Positions 49,080-59,812 of a stretch of 64,000 nt of DNA are shown piece after piece. The DNA comes from Manduca sexta. Taxonomy: Eukaryota; Arthropoda; Insecta; Lepidoptera; Sphingidae. Positions within the stretch are counted from its first letter, which is position 1; the number at the start of each line of letters is the position of its first letter. A program made the translations under genes and the position numbers. The stretch lies in NCBI RefSeq assembly GCF_014839805.1, contig NC_051124.1, forward strand, positions 1,054,001 through 1,118,000, read 5' to 3'. The notes under the pieces were generated by a model. That model saw only the letters and a program-made list of their open reading frames with translations, did not search any database and was not told the DNA's origin.

Positions 49080-52000
49080 TTAATCGATCATGGATTCATC
49101 GATGTCCAGGTCGTCGGTGTAGGCACACTTTTCGCGCCACGTGTCCTCGTCCAGCGCGAAGGGCTTCGTGATGGAGACAAACTCGTCGAGCGGACACAGC
49201 AGCGCGCTGCACCCCTCCACCTGCAGGTGCACCGGCTCGGCGTCCGGCGAGGCCTGGTACACCGGCTGCATCACAACAACAAAACATATGGGTATCATAA
49301 TAACTCATAATATATCATGTGCCCAGTAATAATATCCTACGACCCATTACTGTAGCACTCACCAGCACGACGTAGGCACCAGTATCAGTGCGCTTGCGCA
49401 GTTCCAGCGTGAATGAAGAACAGTATGCTGGTGCGACCTGGCGCGGAGTGACGCGCGACGCTGCCATTACGACGAACACGTTAGCGTCGTGCGCGGAGTA
49501 GATGCGCAGGGGTTGCGACACGTCGCCGCTAGCTGCCGAGGTCATCGCCGTGACGACGTCGTTCAGGTACACACCTTGCAACATCACATCACAGTTATTA
49601 ATAAGTCCAGTCTCCATCACACCAATCGCCACCTATCAAATAGCTAATTTATTTATAAAATATTACACTCACGAACTTCGAAATAATTCACTCATGAATT
49701 TGAAGTTGAACGAGGCATCGTATTAGCTAGTTCCTTAATTTTGACTTTTTTGTACTTATCATAATTCGAATTATAAAAAAAAGAGATCAAACTCTTAACA
49801 TTATTGAAGTAAGGACAATTATCATTTTTCACGGTTAAATACGAAATTTTGGTCAAATGGCATATTTTTTTTCTGATGTTTGGCATGTTCCATGTTAAGA
49901 AGCCTTTTTTCTTGCTGCCAAAATTCCCTGTATTTTAATCATTGATAGATCGATATCGATAGTTCTTTTTTTTAATCATCGATAACATTTTATAACACGT
50001 AATTTCATTTTTTAACCACTTTATTCTTGAGCTCTCTCACATTACCTGATGGTGAATTTCCTATATAATTTATTTTAATTTTTTTTTCAAACATGCTTTA
50101 TCAGTTTAAGTTTCAGGAAGCGAACTAACCACCCCAACATCTGTCATGTATCGTCTTGTACTCAGAAACCCAATTTTCTGACTGTGAACCTCCGTTGACG
50201 CTCCAGAAAAATATGTCCTAAACCATATTAGCGACGATAACCTATTTGGGAGTGGAACGGACTGCCCAGACGGATGAACATAGGTTCAAAAAACGAATGC
50301 TTCTTGTGCGATTAGATTATGTGTTTCTTCTTCTTGAATTTCCCAAAGCTAACTTTTTACTTCAGTAGTAGATTGCGAACCCGCCACGTTAGAGTGACAT
50401 ATTTGAAAACGAAATAAAATAAAAAAATAAACGCGAATTACGGAATGAGTGAGGAGAAAATAATGTGAAAGCAGTTGGTCACGACTTACCGGCCGCTAGC
50501 AACGCATGGTCGTCATCACCGTCTGAGATGTCTAGGGCTACGCCAGCGATTTCCTCAATTTCCGGCATCAGCGCCTGCAACTCATCGGGCAGGGGCACGC
50601 CGAGGCTGATCTATAAATTCCCGTCGTTATTACGAGTCATACTGTTCGGGGTAAAAAGACTTTGCGGAAGTCTAAATACCGCCTTCTGTATGCTCATACC
50701 CGTTCCCTTCTGTTGCATGTAATGATAACTATGAGTGTTTTTTGTTATTGCACAGTGGCAACACTGGCTGTATAGTTTATTTATTATTGATTTGTATCTT
50801 CCTCTTTTTCTTCCTGACGCTATGAGTGGCTGATGTAATTTGTGTGCCTTTAATTAAAAGCTAGTAATATAATGAAGTATACGTGTTTTATTTACACTAG
50901 AAGACACCAGCATACAAACTTTAACAACACTTTCTATTAAGGTCTACAACAAATACATAAATCTGTTGATATAATAGGTGCTTGCGGAGGAGATCTTTCA
51001 CGCCATATGCCCATCTTGGTCGTTTGTTAGACCAAACTACAATAAACCAAATTAACCTTGAAATAAGACCTTTATTAGGCAGTTAAAATATCTTATAACT
51101 GATTCTGCACATATGAAATTGATTCGTTATGTCAGTGCATTCAGCTGCTATTTGCTATTAGCTGCTATTAGCTTATTTGGTGAAGAGTGAATAACTTACA
51201 AAGATGTTAATTATTTTTAGACACTTGAGTGGTTTACTATGTGACTGCATTGAACCTGCGCTTAAATATAGCGTACTCACATAATATTATTTCTTTAATA
51301 TTTAACATTGACCAGTCAGAACGAGTCACAATGACAGGAATATATCATGATTGCTTAGGTACGATGGTAGCCATCCAATTGGGTACAATGAACACCTTTT
51401 ACCATGAAAAACAAACAAAGCTATTTAAAATATATTTTTAAATATGTGTAGACGCCCACCTGACTTCTGTAAATGTCGAAGACGGAATAGGCGAGCTCCG
51501 GCATGGCGGTAATGTTGAAACCGATCAGCTCCGACCACTGGTTTAGCACGTCTGTGTAGCGCTCCAACGCAGAGGTGTCGTAGGTTTTTTCTGAGGAAGC
51601 TTTCATGAGCGTGGGGCAGTTTATGGAGGCGAGGTTCTACAACAAAATAGACTTTTTACACGTTGTGTAAAACATATGCAAAGCTAACTCCACTGTATTT
51701 CAACGCAGAATGTTCAAACTTCTCGAGAGCCTCAGCAGCGTCTAATGCGAATTTTTAGTGGTCACCGGTTTCACAATCTAGCGTTAACCCATCCAAAGGC
51801 CTTATGAAAAACATGTCAACCATGATCCTCCGATGCCACTTATTAGACGAGTTTTATTTATGATGACTTGTTTGAGAAAAGTCAGGGTCTGTCTGTGCGT
51901 GGTTGGAGTCACTTACGGGGTCGTATCTAGCAGGCACCATGGTGTAGGGCGTGGGCTGCCAGGGGAGAGAGTCGCTCCAGTTGTCATCACCGGCAGGGTA

Positions 52001-52798
52001 CACGGCCGCCATGGCGGTGAGCACGGTCATCTTGGCGCGCGTGGAGTCCGTCGAACGGATGAAAATCTCGGAGCGGTTATAATGTGCGGAAATGAGGTCA
52101 CCGTAGCGCTTGCGGATGGACTTGCCGAGCTGGTACGCGGTCCGCCTGCCCGCCTGCATCATAGATTATGGTGTTATAGCAGCTGTATTTATGGTTTACT
52201 ATTCTACTCCAACACAAAGCTCAATTTCCCTTAGAAATGGGTCCAGAAAATATTTATAAACATAGCACGCCGGTTTACTACACATTTTCCGATAGTCATG
52301 ATCTTATTACGACTCCGCGACATAAATGTAATAAAGGCGGGATTTTACAATGAATTCTTTCGAAGGGCTGTTTGTATTACGTTACCACATTAACTAAATG
52401 TAAGAGCCTTATGTAGTAACTCATGAAATAATGGTCGCAGTAGATACTTACATTAGTGAGTTGTCCGTAGCCGTAAGGCTCGGTGGCCTCTCGCACCGCG
52501 TCCGGGTCGGTGCTAAGCTCTAGTGTGCCTTCTATGGGCGTGCGATCTCCGTGTCGGTGAATCTGTATTTCAAATGATTTTGAAATTTTATAAACACTTT
52601 TAACTAACGAAGACCAAAAGCAAGAACGTCGCCTTTGCGGTATGCTGCTATGAAAAAAGGTGAATAGTTTAAATGACTGCTCACCAAAACTGCAAGAACG
52701 AGTTCGTTATCAGCGAAGACTTCGTCGACGCGTACTCCCGCTGCGACCAGAGCCGCCAGGGTCACCAGCGTCAACAGAGCTTGTGAGTGGAGCGCCAT
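49080..52798 (-). CDS. Secreted histidine acid phosphatase, copy A (7 exons, 385 aa)
   Basis: It hydrolyses phosphomonoesters at acid pH through a phosphohistidine intermediate; insect relatives are secreted or lysosomal and include those named venom acid phosphatase-like. Exons (minus): 52,798-52,685; 52,562-52,452; 52,153-51,917; 51,636-51,460; 50,610-50,490; 49,574-49,363; 49,265-49,080. All introns are GT-AG, all phase 0 except intron 5 (phase 1), and the exons sum to 1,158 bases with stop. A signal peptide spans about residues 1-20 (LLTLVTLAALVAA). Catalytic motifs are RHGDRTP at 41-47, R108/R114 in RSTDSTR, and H282-D283 in YSAHDAN. The GCSALLCPLDEF Cys-rich motif is near the C-terminus. 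There is no C-terminal membrane segment, so a soluble exported enzyme is likely. The length is normal for the family. The exon 6 acceptor (TTGCAAG) is the weakest site. Confidence 0.93.
50228..50300 (+). repeat. SINE head remnant in intron 5 of phosphatase copy A
   Basis: GATAACCTATTTGGGAGTGGA aligns with the SINE in the same intron of copy B (from about 61,088), but the body is deleted here. The sequence resumes at GCTTCTTGTG, matching 61,459 onward in copy B. Confidence 0.7.
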
Positions 52799-52868
52799 GT
52801 TGCGGTGATGGTAGCTAGTGGTGATCGGGCCGTAAAGTGCTGTGCGCCACCGTCTCGCGCCCGACTAG

Positions 52869-52875
52869 TTTTATA
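52869..52875 (-). promoter_or_regulatory. TATA box of phosphatase copy A
   Basis: TATAAAA on the minus strand lies about 71 bases upstream of the ATG, placing the start site near 52,840. It is conserved in copy B at 63,544-63,550. Confidence 0.7.
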
Positions 52876-53299
52876 CCCGCAGCTGTGGCCGCGCCTGCGC
52901 ATACAACATGCAGCGATGTATTATGGCGGATCATAGTAGCGATTAGTTAGTGATTAAATTAATGACGTACGCTTGAAGTGATTAAATTTATTTGGAGTTC
53001 TGCGCTTGTAGGTAAAGTTTGCGGTCCGCGCACTCTCGCAGAACCTCGTGTGAGCTTATGGTCTGCTACGCAGTGAAAGAAAACAATATAAGGACTGCTG
53101 TAAGTATATGGTACCATAACAGAGAATACCTATAACCAATCGAAGTTGACTTAAGTAAACTGGGACAGAACGTAAGAATTTTACATTTGGAAGCCTTTGT
53201 TTAAAATTTAACTATTCTCAAAAAAGTGTTAGTTAAGTTTATATTTTACAACACTCATCTGCTTCGCAGAACGAAGGATGGGTGTGTCGGAGCGTCTGA

Positions 53300-53989
53300 G
53301 ATCTGCATAACATCGATAAAAGGCAACTACGTAGCTCCCGCAGTCGTAGCTAAGGTTGCTTATTAAGCATTGGATTAAAAGACCCATTAAGTACCTATTT
53401 ACTAGGAAAGGGAGTTATTAACCTGTATTATGTCCTGGACATTATAGTCACTCGGTATGCCGACCAATTTTAACCTAATCATTTAAGTCGTTTCTGCATA
53501 TTATACCTCTACTTACACGTATACCCGTGACGTATCTTGAATGTCAAACATTGACAGCTACATGACATTACGCGTGTCATGGAAAAAATAACCTTATTAT
53601 GTAGTATATAAGGTTATAATCCCGTGACACACGTAAATGTCATGTAGCTGTCTTGGCTTGCCGGCAAGCCAAGAGAGCCCAGGAGCCCAGAAACTAACAT
53701 CCAAATATATAATATATGTATAAATCATCATTAATATTCACAATCATATCATTGATAAAATTTATGTTAGTTGAGCTAATGATTATAGTCGCCAGTGGAA
53801 TCGGCGGCTCGCGTGACACGCCCTCTGCACGTCGTCGTCACGAAAGCCGGTGCCCGCGCCGAGTCATGCTGCTTGAAAACAACAATGACAACAAACCTCG
53901 ATTGCAGCTGACGTTCGCATAAAAACTCGGTGGAGGGTCACGCGCTGTATCAGTGCCGGACTAGATAGCGACCGCGACACACACGGTGG
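53300..53989. other. Spacer between duplication copies
   Basis: It holds a MITE relative (53,540-53,675) and a GC-richer patch at 53,795-53,955 without a supported exon. Confidence 0.5.
53540..53675. mobile_element. MITE related to the 29,108-29,275 element, reversed
   Basis: Inverted arms share GACAGCTACATGACATTACG and CGTGTCA(T/C)GG, with the right end continuing GCTTGCCGGCAAGCC. The centre ATAACCTTATTATGTAGTATA matches the reverse complement of the centre of the 29-kb copy. The outermost arm sequence has diverged and the exact ends are unclear. Confidence 0.65.
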
Positions 53990-54215
53990 AAGCCCTGCCA
54001 TTGTGTTCCATAAACCTGAACCCGGACGCAGCAGTCACCCCACTGTATCTGATCGTAAGTAAAGTGAGATTTAGATAAAGCATCGACCATCGAGGTATTA
54101 TTATCCATTGCCAGTAGATACAATTAAATCGGATATATACAGTCTGCTCCTGGAACGCCACACGCTTACGCGGACTACTATATCTGGTGTTAACACCTTG
54201 TCAACGGTGGTAGTC
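53990..54215 (+). repeat. Dispersed repeat family 2, decayed copy
   Basis: The words CACTGTATCTGATCGTAAGT, ACAGTCTGCTCCTGGAACGC, TTAACACCTTGTCAACGGTG and TAGTCATACAAG follow the order of 6,705-6,960 with many substitutions. Confidence 0.5.
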
Positions 54216-54217
54216 AT

Positions 54218-54770
54218 ACAAGTACAACGACAGCCCGGCATGCATCTGTGACCAAGAGAAGAGCGAGAACATAATCCACGTGCTGGCTGAGTGCCCGGTG
54301 AACCTGCGCAGCCGAACAGAACTAGAAAATAGAATACAAATAGAAATAAACCCTAGAAATTTAAGTAAAATGATAGAAAATAAGAATATAACATGTAAGT
54401 TTATAGAATATAGTAAAGAAATAGCAAAACAAGTAGTAAATGGAAATAAGTTAAAACTAAAAGTGTAATCTGAGATTACACGAACTTATTAACTAAGGCA
54501 TATAGTAAACAACAAAAATATAAACCTGAAATAAAATAGAATTAAGCAAACTAAATTAAAATTAACAGTTAAAATAGATATATATGAAATAGATAATAAG
54601 AAAAATGCGAGAAAGATCGTAGATATAAGAAAAAATATCATAGAGGAAGAAAAATATGCTCCCACATGGGAATAGTGAAGAGAAGAAGAAGAACGAAATT
54701 AGAGTAGAATGCCAAAAACCCTGATCTACATTAGGGGAATGAGAATGGGCACCCAATAAAATAAAAGAAA
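54218..54770 (+). pseudogene. R1-clade LINE ORF2 C-terminal remnant
   Basis: The plus-strand frame to 54,468 encodes a Cys/His end motif (CICDQEKSENIIHVLAECP) and a basic tail (RNLSKMIENKNITCKFIEYS). It parallels the end of the retrotransposon ORF2 at 12,892-13,130 (CLCDP...HLLTECP, then NLDKIVKNKIHRHIFIEYC). The rest is an AT-rich 3' UTR ending in an A-rich tail near 54,770. It is a 5'-truncated copy of a related but distinct family. Its tail abuts the left edge of duplication copy B. Confidence 0.8.
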
Positions 54771-55219
54771 AAAATACGACTGGAAAATATCAAAACTGAG
54801 GTACAGATCAGGCAAACTTAATAATATAATCTATATTTTATGTAATATTTTAGAAATTGTTGATATTATTAAAAACCTTATTCTAAAACAATTCGTCGCT
54901 CTATTGACACAATCGGAAATAACAGACATACTTTTTATACTGTTGACATAATGTTTAATTTTATTGGACAGGTTACCCTTACAATGCTACGTGGGCTAAA
55001 ATAAAATGTAAAATTTACAAAACATCCGAACCTAATATCTTATGCATCTCATCATGACTTGTTTTAAAACAATCAATAATATTTGCGATAAGCCATATCA
55101 CAGTTTCTGATGGCTTATTATTAATCTGAAATAATTTAATATGCGTTATAAAGCATGATATGTAGATGGACTGGAAGCTGAACAGACGTATCGCGTCGCG
55201 ACAGTATTAAATATATCTT

Positions 55220-55396
55220 TGTTGTAAATATGGTATATGTTCTTAGTAATTAAATAAAGTTAGTAAAAAGATGTTATTGACATGAGTGTTTATTTCGGAC
55301 TAAAAAGAAGTAACTATGGCAAACAAAATACAATTAGTTCTAAAAATAGAACATATAAAAAATAATAAGTCACGACGAAGGTTACAATCTCCAACA
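55220..55396 (-). repeat. Copia 3' LTR, 177 bp
   Basis: It runs TGTTGTAAAT to CTCCAACA on the plus strand and I see no difference from the LTR at 58,903-59,079. It is preceded by the target duplication ATCTT (55,215-55,219). A purine-rich tract (AAGGGCGGC on minus) abuts its inner edge and would prime plus-strand synthesis. Confidence 0.9.
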
Positions 55397-55443
55397 GCCG
55401 CCCTTAATCGCAGTTGTGACAGAACACAAAACAAATAAAATAA

Positions 55444-55950
55444 TTAAGTTTCTAAACCTAAGTTAACTACACATCGTTTGTGTGCTAGAGGTCCGAGGGC
55501 CTTCGTTAGTACATCAGCAGGCATATCGTTACTTTTTATATATTCTAACTTAACAATATTATTAGATACCTTTTCCCTAATAAAGTGAAACATAGTATCT
55601 ATATGCTTCGTCCTGCTGTGGTGTACAGGATTTCGAACAAGATTAATGGCACTTTGGCTGTCAGAAGCTAAGTTAACTGAACAAAGTATACCTGTTATCT
55701 CGTATATAAACCGACGTAAGTAACACGCTTCCTTCGTGGCAGACGCTAATGCTATATATTCTGACTCGGCCAAACTTAACGCAACAGTAGGTTGCTTCTT
55801 GGACTCCCATGATACTGGACCTCCACTTAACTTGTAAACATAACCGGTGTATGACCTTCTGTCGATTGGACAGTTTGCCCAGTCTGCGTCACAAAAACCC
55901 TTTAAAGGTTCTTCATTCTTATGACTTGACCATCCGTTCTTCTTGCCATA
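55444..55950 (-). pseudogene. Copia RNase H fragment
   Basis: A 168-residue open segment begins at GKKNGWSSHKN and carries FCDADWANC (first catalytic Asp), LSLAESEYIAL (Glu), ASDSQSAINL (Asp), HSRTKHID and ADVLTKAL, the terminal hallmark of Copia. A second deletion separates it from the reverse-transcriptase part at about 55,950-55,970. The end stop lies 47 bases from the 3' LTR. Confidence 0.88.
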
Positions 55951-55979
55951 TTATTTTAAACTAATGGAGTATCCACGGT

Positions 55980-56619
55980 CTTACACTCCTTCATATTAAA
56001 CTTTTCTAATATAGAAAGAATATAATTCAGAGATCTTTTAATGAAAAATATCTCGACAAATCTTCTCAAAAATTCAAATTCTTGACAGTGTCAAATGTCA
56101 AATTAGATTTAAAGAAGACTATTATGTCATCAACAAAATTCCCAATATCATAAGTTCTTTACCATAGAGTTTGGTAGTTTAATTTTGTAAATCCATTTAC
56201 ATGGCATAACCTTTTTTTTAGGCTTATCTACTAAATTCCATGTATGGAGTTTCATTAAAGAACTATACTCACCAGCCATATTATGGTGCCACTTATCAGC
56301 ATCATCGGCATGAGTAGCTTCGTAATATGTCGTAGGTTCATTAGAATCTACCATTGACGTATTGTAAGCTTTATAAAAATTTGTTGTTTTTCTGTCTTTG
56401 GAAGGGTATCTGCGCTCAGGGTGCGATTCCTGTTCCAAATTCGCTGTCTCTTCTTCCACACTAGGCAGCCTTAAGTCACTGAGAGACTCTCGCTCTTCCA
56501 GAGTCACTGACTCTTTTGCACTTTCTAGATTTACTGGTAAAGTTGCTTCAGCCGCCGGGCTGATATTCTCATCACAGTCATAGAATTGACAGTCATGATC
56601 AAACTCAGACTCAATCTCT
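55980..56619 (-). pseudogene. Copia reverse transcriptase, large internal deletion
   Basis: The frame ending at 56,148 covers the linker after integrase and the start of reverse transcriptase (LHTWNLVDKPKKKVMPCKWI). Then the sequence jumps to a decayed catalytic box (FVDDIIVFF, about 56,130-56,105) in another frame and to the YILSILEKFNMKECKTVDTP segment near 55,985. The intervening palm and finger motifs are missing and a stop follows. This protein cannot function. Confidence 0.8.
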
Positions 56620-57595
56620 TTTGCTCATCAAATAACAATATAGATTCTGACTGTGCGACAGACTCAGATTGCTTCTGCTTTAGCGCTGTAAAGCAATTTT
56701 CAAAAAAGGTTGCATCTCTGGATATAATATCTTTTCGTGGGTTAGCAGGGTCCCTAAAAATATAAGTGCCTGGATTTTCAGAATAACCGACGAAAATTGC
56801 TTCCTGTGCCTTGACATCTAATTTCTTCCTGTGACACGAAGGTATATGGACTAGAGCTCTACAACCAAATACTTTTAGATGGCTAAGATCACCTTTTCGT
56901 CCATACCATTTGTCATAAGGAATTTGTCCACCTAAGGCTCGATGAGGAGACCTATTCTTAAGGTAAATGGCAACTTGGAATGCATCTTCCCAGAATGCTT
57001 TCGGTAGTGAACTTTCAGCTAGCAACGTTCTTGCCTTTTCTGTAACCGAACGATGGGTGCGTTCCGCTACTCCAACTTGCTGAGGACTATAAGGCGTCGT
57101 TGTTTGATGTTCAATACCTTTTGAAGCAAGATAATCAACAAACTCTTTATTCACGAACTCCTTACCTCCATCAGTCCTAATTGCTTTAATTGTTTTATCT
57201 AACTGATTTTCAACAAAACATTGAAACACACAAAATATATCTTTGACTTCTGTTTTAGAAGAAATAAAATAAGCAAACACTTTTCGCGTATAATCGTCTA
57301 CTATTGTCAACATATATCTATTTCCTTGAAAAGAAGTTGTAGACACCGGTCCCATCAAATCCATATGGATCAGTTCCAAAGGGGAAGTAGCCCTATTAAA
57401 CGCTAACCTTTTGAAAGGTTTTCTTGCTTGTTTACCTTCCACGCAAGCGATACAACTAGTTTTATCTACTCCTGTATACTTTATACCTACCTTGTGATTT
57501 TTCAGTTGGTTCATGCCTATACGACACAAATGTCCTAACCTCTTATGCCATATTTGATAACTATCCTGACAACCAGAGTGCACATCTTGTGTCAA
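56620..57595 (-). pseudogene. Copia integrase region (frameshifted from gag)
   Basis: The frame opens directly at the gag stop. It has the N-terminal HHCC zinc motif (IWHKRLGH and CIACVEGK) and the catalytic core with Asp in LIHMDLMGPVS, Asp in IRTDGGKEF and Glu in GVAERTHRS. The C-terminal integrase segment follows (LKVFGCRALVHIPSCHRKKL). It loses frame near 56,619-56,622, a T-run on plus, where a single base change would restore continuity with the next segment. The continuing frame to 56,531 is a non-native tail. Confidence 0.88.
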
Positions 57596-58794
57596 AAATT
57601 ATCCGCCACATTCTCGGAAACATTTACAGTACCATCTAAAACGTACAGTCCACCACAGGGCGAGGCATGAGCAACAGATTCACCTGTAAAATTAAAAGTA
57701 TCAGATTTATAAAAGTTACATCCATTTTTATCAAAAACACAAATAAAACCCTTTTCAACAGTTTTATATACAGATAACAAACTAGCTTTCAAATCTGGTA
57801 TATAAGCAACATCACTAATGTTGTTGACTACGTTCTCGGGCGTGTTTATTGAAATATTTCCAATTTCGCAGCACTTAATCTGTTCTCCATTTGCGACAGT
57901 AACAGTACCTTGATTCTGTATCGAGATATTCTGAAACCAGTCCCGTCTAGAAGTCATGTGTCTAGTACAACCTGAATCTACATAAATTATGTCCTTTCTT
58001 GGGTTTCCAGAAGTATTAAGACTTGTAAATATCGTATCATTGGTATTTACCGCATTGCCTTTCTCCTTCTTGTTTCTCTGTGGACAGTCTGGTCTCTTAT
58101 GTCCAGGTGTCTTGCACTCATAACAAACTATATTCTTCTTCATTGACTTAGGCTTCTTCTTCGCATGAAAGACAGAGTCTAATGATGTAGCCACATCTTT
58201 GGACATTTCATTAAGCAGTTTTGTTTTCACCAACTCTGTAGTCACGTCTACATTGCAATTTTCTAAAGCCATAATGAGAGGTTCATACCTTGGAGTTAGA
58301 CCTCCCAAAAGTATTGCAGCAATAGACTTGTCCTCTATGACTACATCAATATCCGCAAGATCCTGTGCGGTTGACATAACTGCGTTAATATATAGTTCAA
58401 TATTTTTGAACTCTGATAGACTCAACCTGTACAGTCTACGCTCCAAAAATAATCTTCGTCCTATTCCCTTATCTTCAAAGGCTTTTTGCAAACAAGTCCA
58501 TGCCTCAGATGCAGTTTTCGCACATCTTATATGGGTTATCGCTGCACCTTCTACTGATAAGCATATCTTTGCTAATGCCTTTGCGTCTTTGCGTACCTTT
58601 GTAGAGGCAGGGGTTGTGTCTCCATTTGGGTATCCACCGATTGTTTCCCACAGATCCTCATGCATAAGGTAATTGCGCATCTTAAATTTCCATGTAGGAT
58701 ATCCATCTTTATTCCTCAAACATGAAAATGTAAAAGATGAGCTCGACGACGGGGAATTTTTCACACTCGAAACATCTCCAGATTCATGTGACAT
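57592..58794 (-). CDS. Copia gag and protease region
   Basis: This 400-codon frame starts at an ATG 109 bases inside the 5' LTR. Residues about 25-215 are the capsid-like gag domain. A C-x2-C-x4-H-x4-C zinc knuckle (CYECKTPGHKRPDC) spans 224-237. The aspartic protease active site YVDSGCTRHMTS has its Asp at 273. The frame stops at a TGA (57,594-57,592) where the polyprotein would normally continue into integrase; the next frame resumes immediately, so a one-base loss in a five-base T-run (minus strand) is the simple explanation. Gag itself looks intact. Confidence 0.88.
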   Translation of the reverse strand: MSHESGDVSSVKNSPSSSSSFTFSCLRNKDGYPTWKFKMRNYLMHEDLWETIGGYPNGDTTPASTKVRKDAKALAKICLSVEGAAITHIRCAKTASEAWTCLQKAFEDKGIGRRLFLERRLYRLSLSEFKNIELYINAVMSTAQDLADIDVVIEDKSIAAILLGGLTPRYEPLIMALENCNVDVTTELVKTKLLNEMSKDVATSLDSVFHAKKKPKSMKKNIVCYECKTPGHKRPDCPQRNKKEKGNAVNTNDTIFTSLNTSGNPRKDIIYVDSGCTRHMTSRRDWFQNISIQNQGTVTVANGEQIKCCEIGNISINTPENVVNNISDVAYIPDLKASLLSVYKTVEKGFICVFDKNGCNFYKSDTFNFTGESVAHASPCGGLYVLDGTVNVSENVADNF

Positions 58795-58902
58795 TTTCAG
58801 ACTATTACTATTTCCTAGTCACACAAAAAATATATACAACTTTATTTTACCAAATAACGTGAAAAAAAAAAAACTAAGAACTAAGCGTTCGTGCTGATAA
58901 CG

Positions 58903-59079
58903 TGTTGTAAATATGGTATATGTTCTTAGTAATTAAATAAAGTTAGTAAAAAGATGTTATTGACATGAGTGTTTATTTCGGACTAAAAAGAAGTAACTAT
59001 GGCAAACAAAATACAATTAGTTCTAAAAATAGAACATATAAAAAATAATAAGTCACGACGAAGGTTACAATCTCCAACA
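58903..59079 (-). repeat. Copia 5' LTR, 177 bp
   Basis: It has the same length as the 3' LTR and no difference that I can see. It is followed outward by ATCTT (59,080-59,084). It would carry the element's promoter, reading toward lower coordinates. Confidence 0.9.
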
Positions 59080-59771
59080 ATCTTAAATATTTTCTTAAGT
59101 CTAATCGCATTCTTTCAAAGTCCAACTAATAGAAAATCTCGAGTATTACCTACTTTGGTACGTAACTAAATTACCGCTGATTTGGGTATGAGATTGTTTC
59201 ACAGTTTACATATATCTTGTATCTTGTTTCACAAAATGCAGTCTCCTAAGAAAGTTTTGTTGTAGCTACTGCGGTTAAATTAGCTGCCTTTACAGCGCCA
59301 CCTCAAAAAAAAATACTCTGTACAATATTGTTTAATTTGGTCATCATAATTTGTCACTCCAGTCAAATCTATTTAATCTCTGGCAGTAAAGATGCGCGAG
59401 CGGCTACTGGCCACGATCTCTACAGTGCGATCGGGACCTTCGACATCGGTACACAGTAGCAGTTTATTGTACCATATATTGTGTTAGCATGGTATAATGT
59501 TAAAAATAAAAGACAAATATAGGAAGTACACTTACTATATTAACATAATATCGTACACAACATACGTGCAATGAAAGAGTAGAAATCACGGGATGAAGAA
59601 TCTAAACTTCAATTGAGAATATTATACACAATATGAATCACATTACTATTATAATCTTATCAAATACTGATTTAACCATGGAGCTATAGATTATTAAATT
59701 TTATGTTTTTATTTTATTTGTATGTTATCAATTAAATACTACTTATAACCTTGTGACTTCTATTCATCCGA

Positions 59772-59777
59772 TTTATT
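59772..59777 (-). other. Polyadenylation signal AATAAA, phosphatase copy B
   Basis: AATAAA on the minus strand lies 36 bases beyond the stop codon, at the same spacing as in copy A. Confidence 0.7.
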
Positions 59778-59812
59778 ATAAGATAATATATAAGTGTGTT
59801 GTCATTCAGGGC

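Larger units (their letters stand above)
44046..53290. repeat. Segmental duplication, copy A
   Basis: Blocks of this segment recur in order in 54,775-64,000: 44,046-44,215 with 54,775-54,928; about 45,100-45,358 with 54,965-55,214; 45,360-45,755 with 59,080-59,475; and 48,733-53,290 with 59,471 to the window end. Copy A alone has 44,216-45,055 and the SINE/transposon nest 45,757-48,732. The left limit is near CGACTGG at 44,046; the right limit is only seen to about 53,290 because copy B runs off the window. Confidence 0.85.
55220..59079 (-). mobile_element. Ty1/Copia LTR retrotransposon, internally deleted
   Basis: Identical 177-bp LTRs with TG...CA ends are flanked by ATCTT (55,215-55,219 and 59,080-59,084). 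The order on the minus strand is gag, protease, integrase, reverse transcriptase, RNase H, which defines Copia. The empty site is present in duplication copy A (about 45,355-45,365), so insertion followed the duplication. The interior (3,506 bp) is short for the family: most of the reverse transcriptase is missing and there are several frameshifts. The bases just inside the 5' LTR (minus-strand TTATCAG) are the likely tRNA primer site, weakly reminiscent of initiator tRNA-Met. Confidence 0.93.

Noticed and set aside
51833..52234. 133-codon plus-strand frame opposite phosphatase exon 3 (also 62,501-62,902)
   Set aside because: It is the antisense shadow of a GC-rich coding exon; its conservation in both copies follows from the exon's identity.
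57592..57600. Programmed -1 frameshift between Copia gag-protease and integrase
   Set aside because: The site does not fit a canonical X-XXY-YYZ slippery heptamer in the zero frame, and a simple one-base loss in a homopolymer explains it; Copia elements normally use one long frame.
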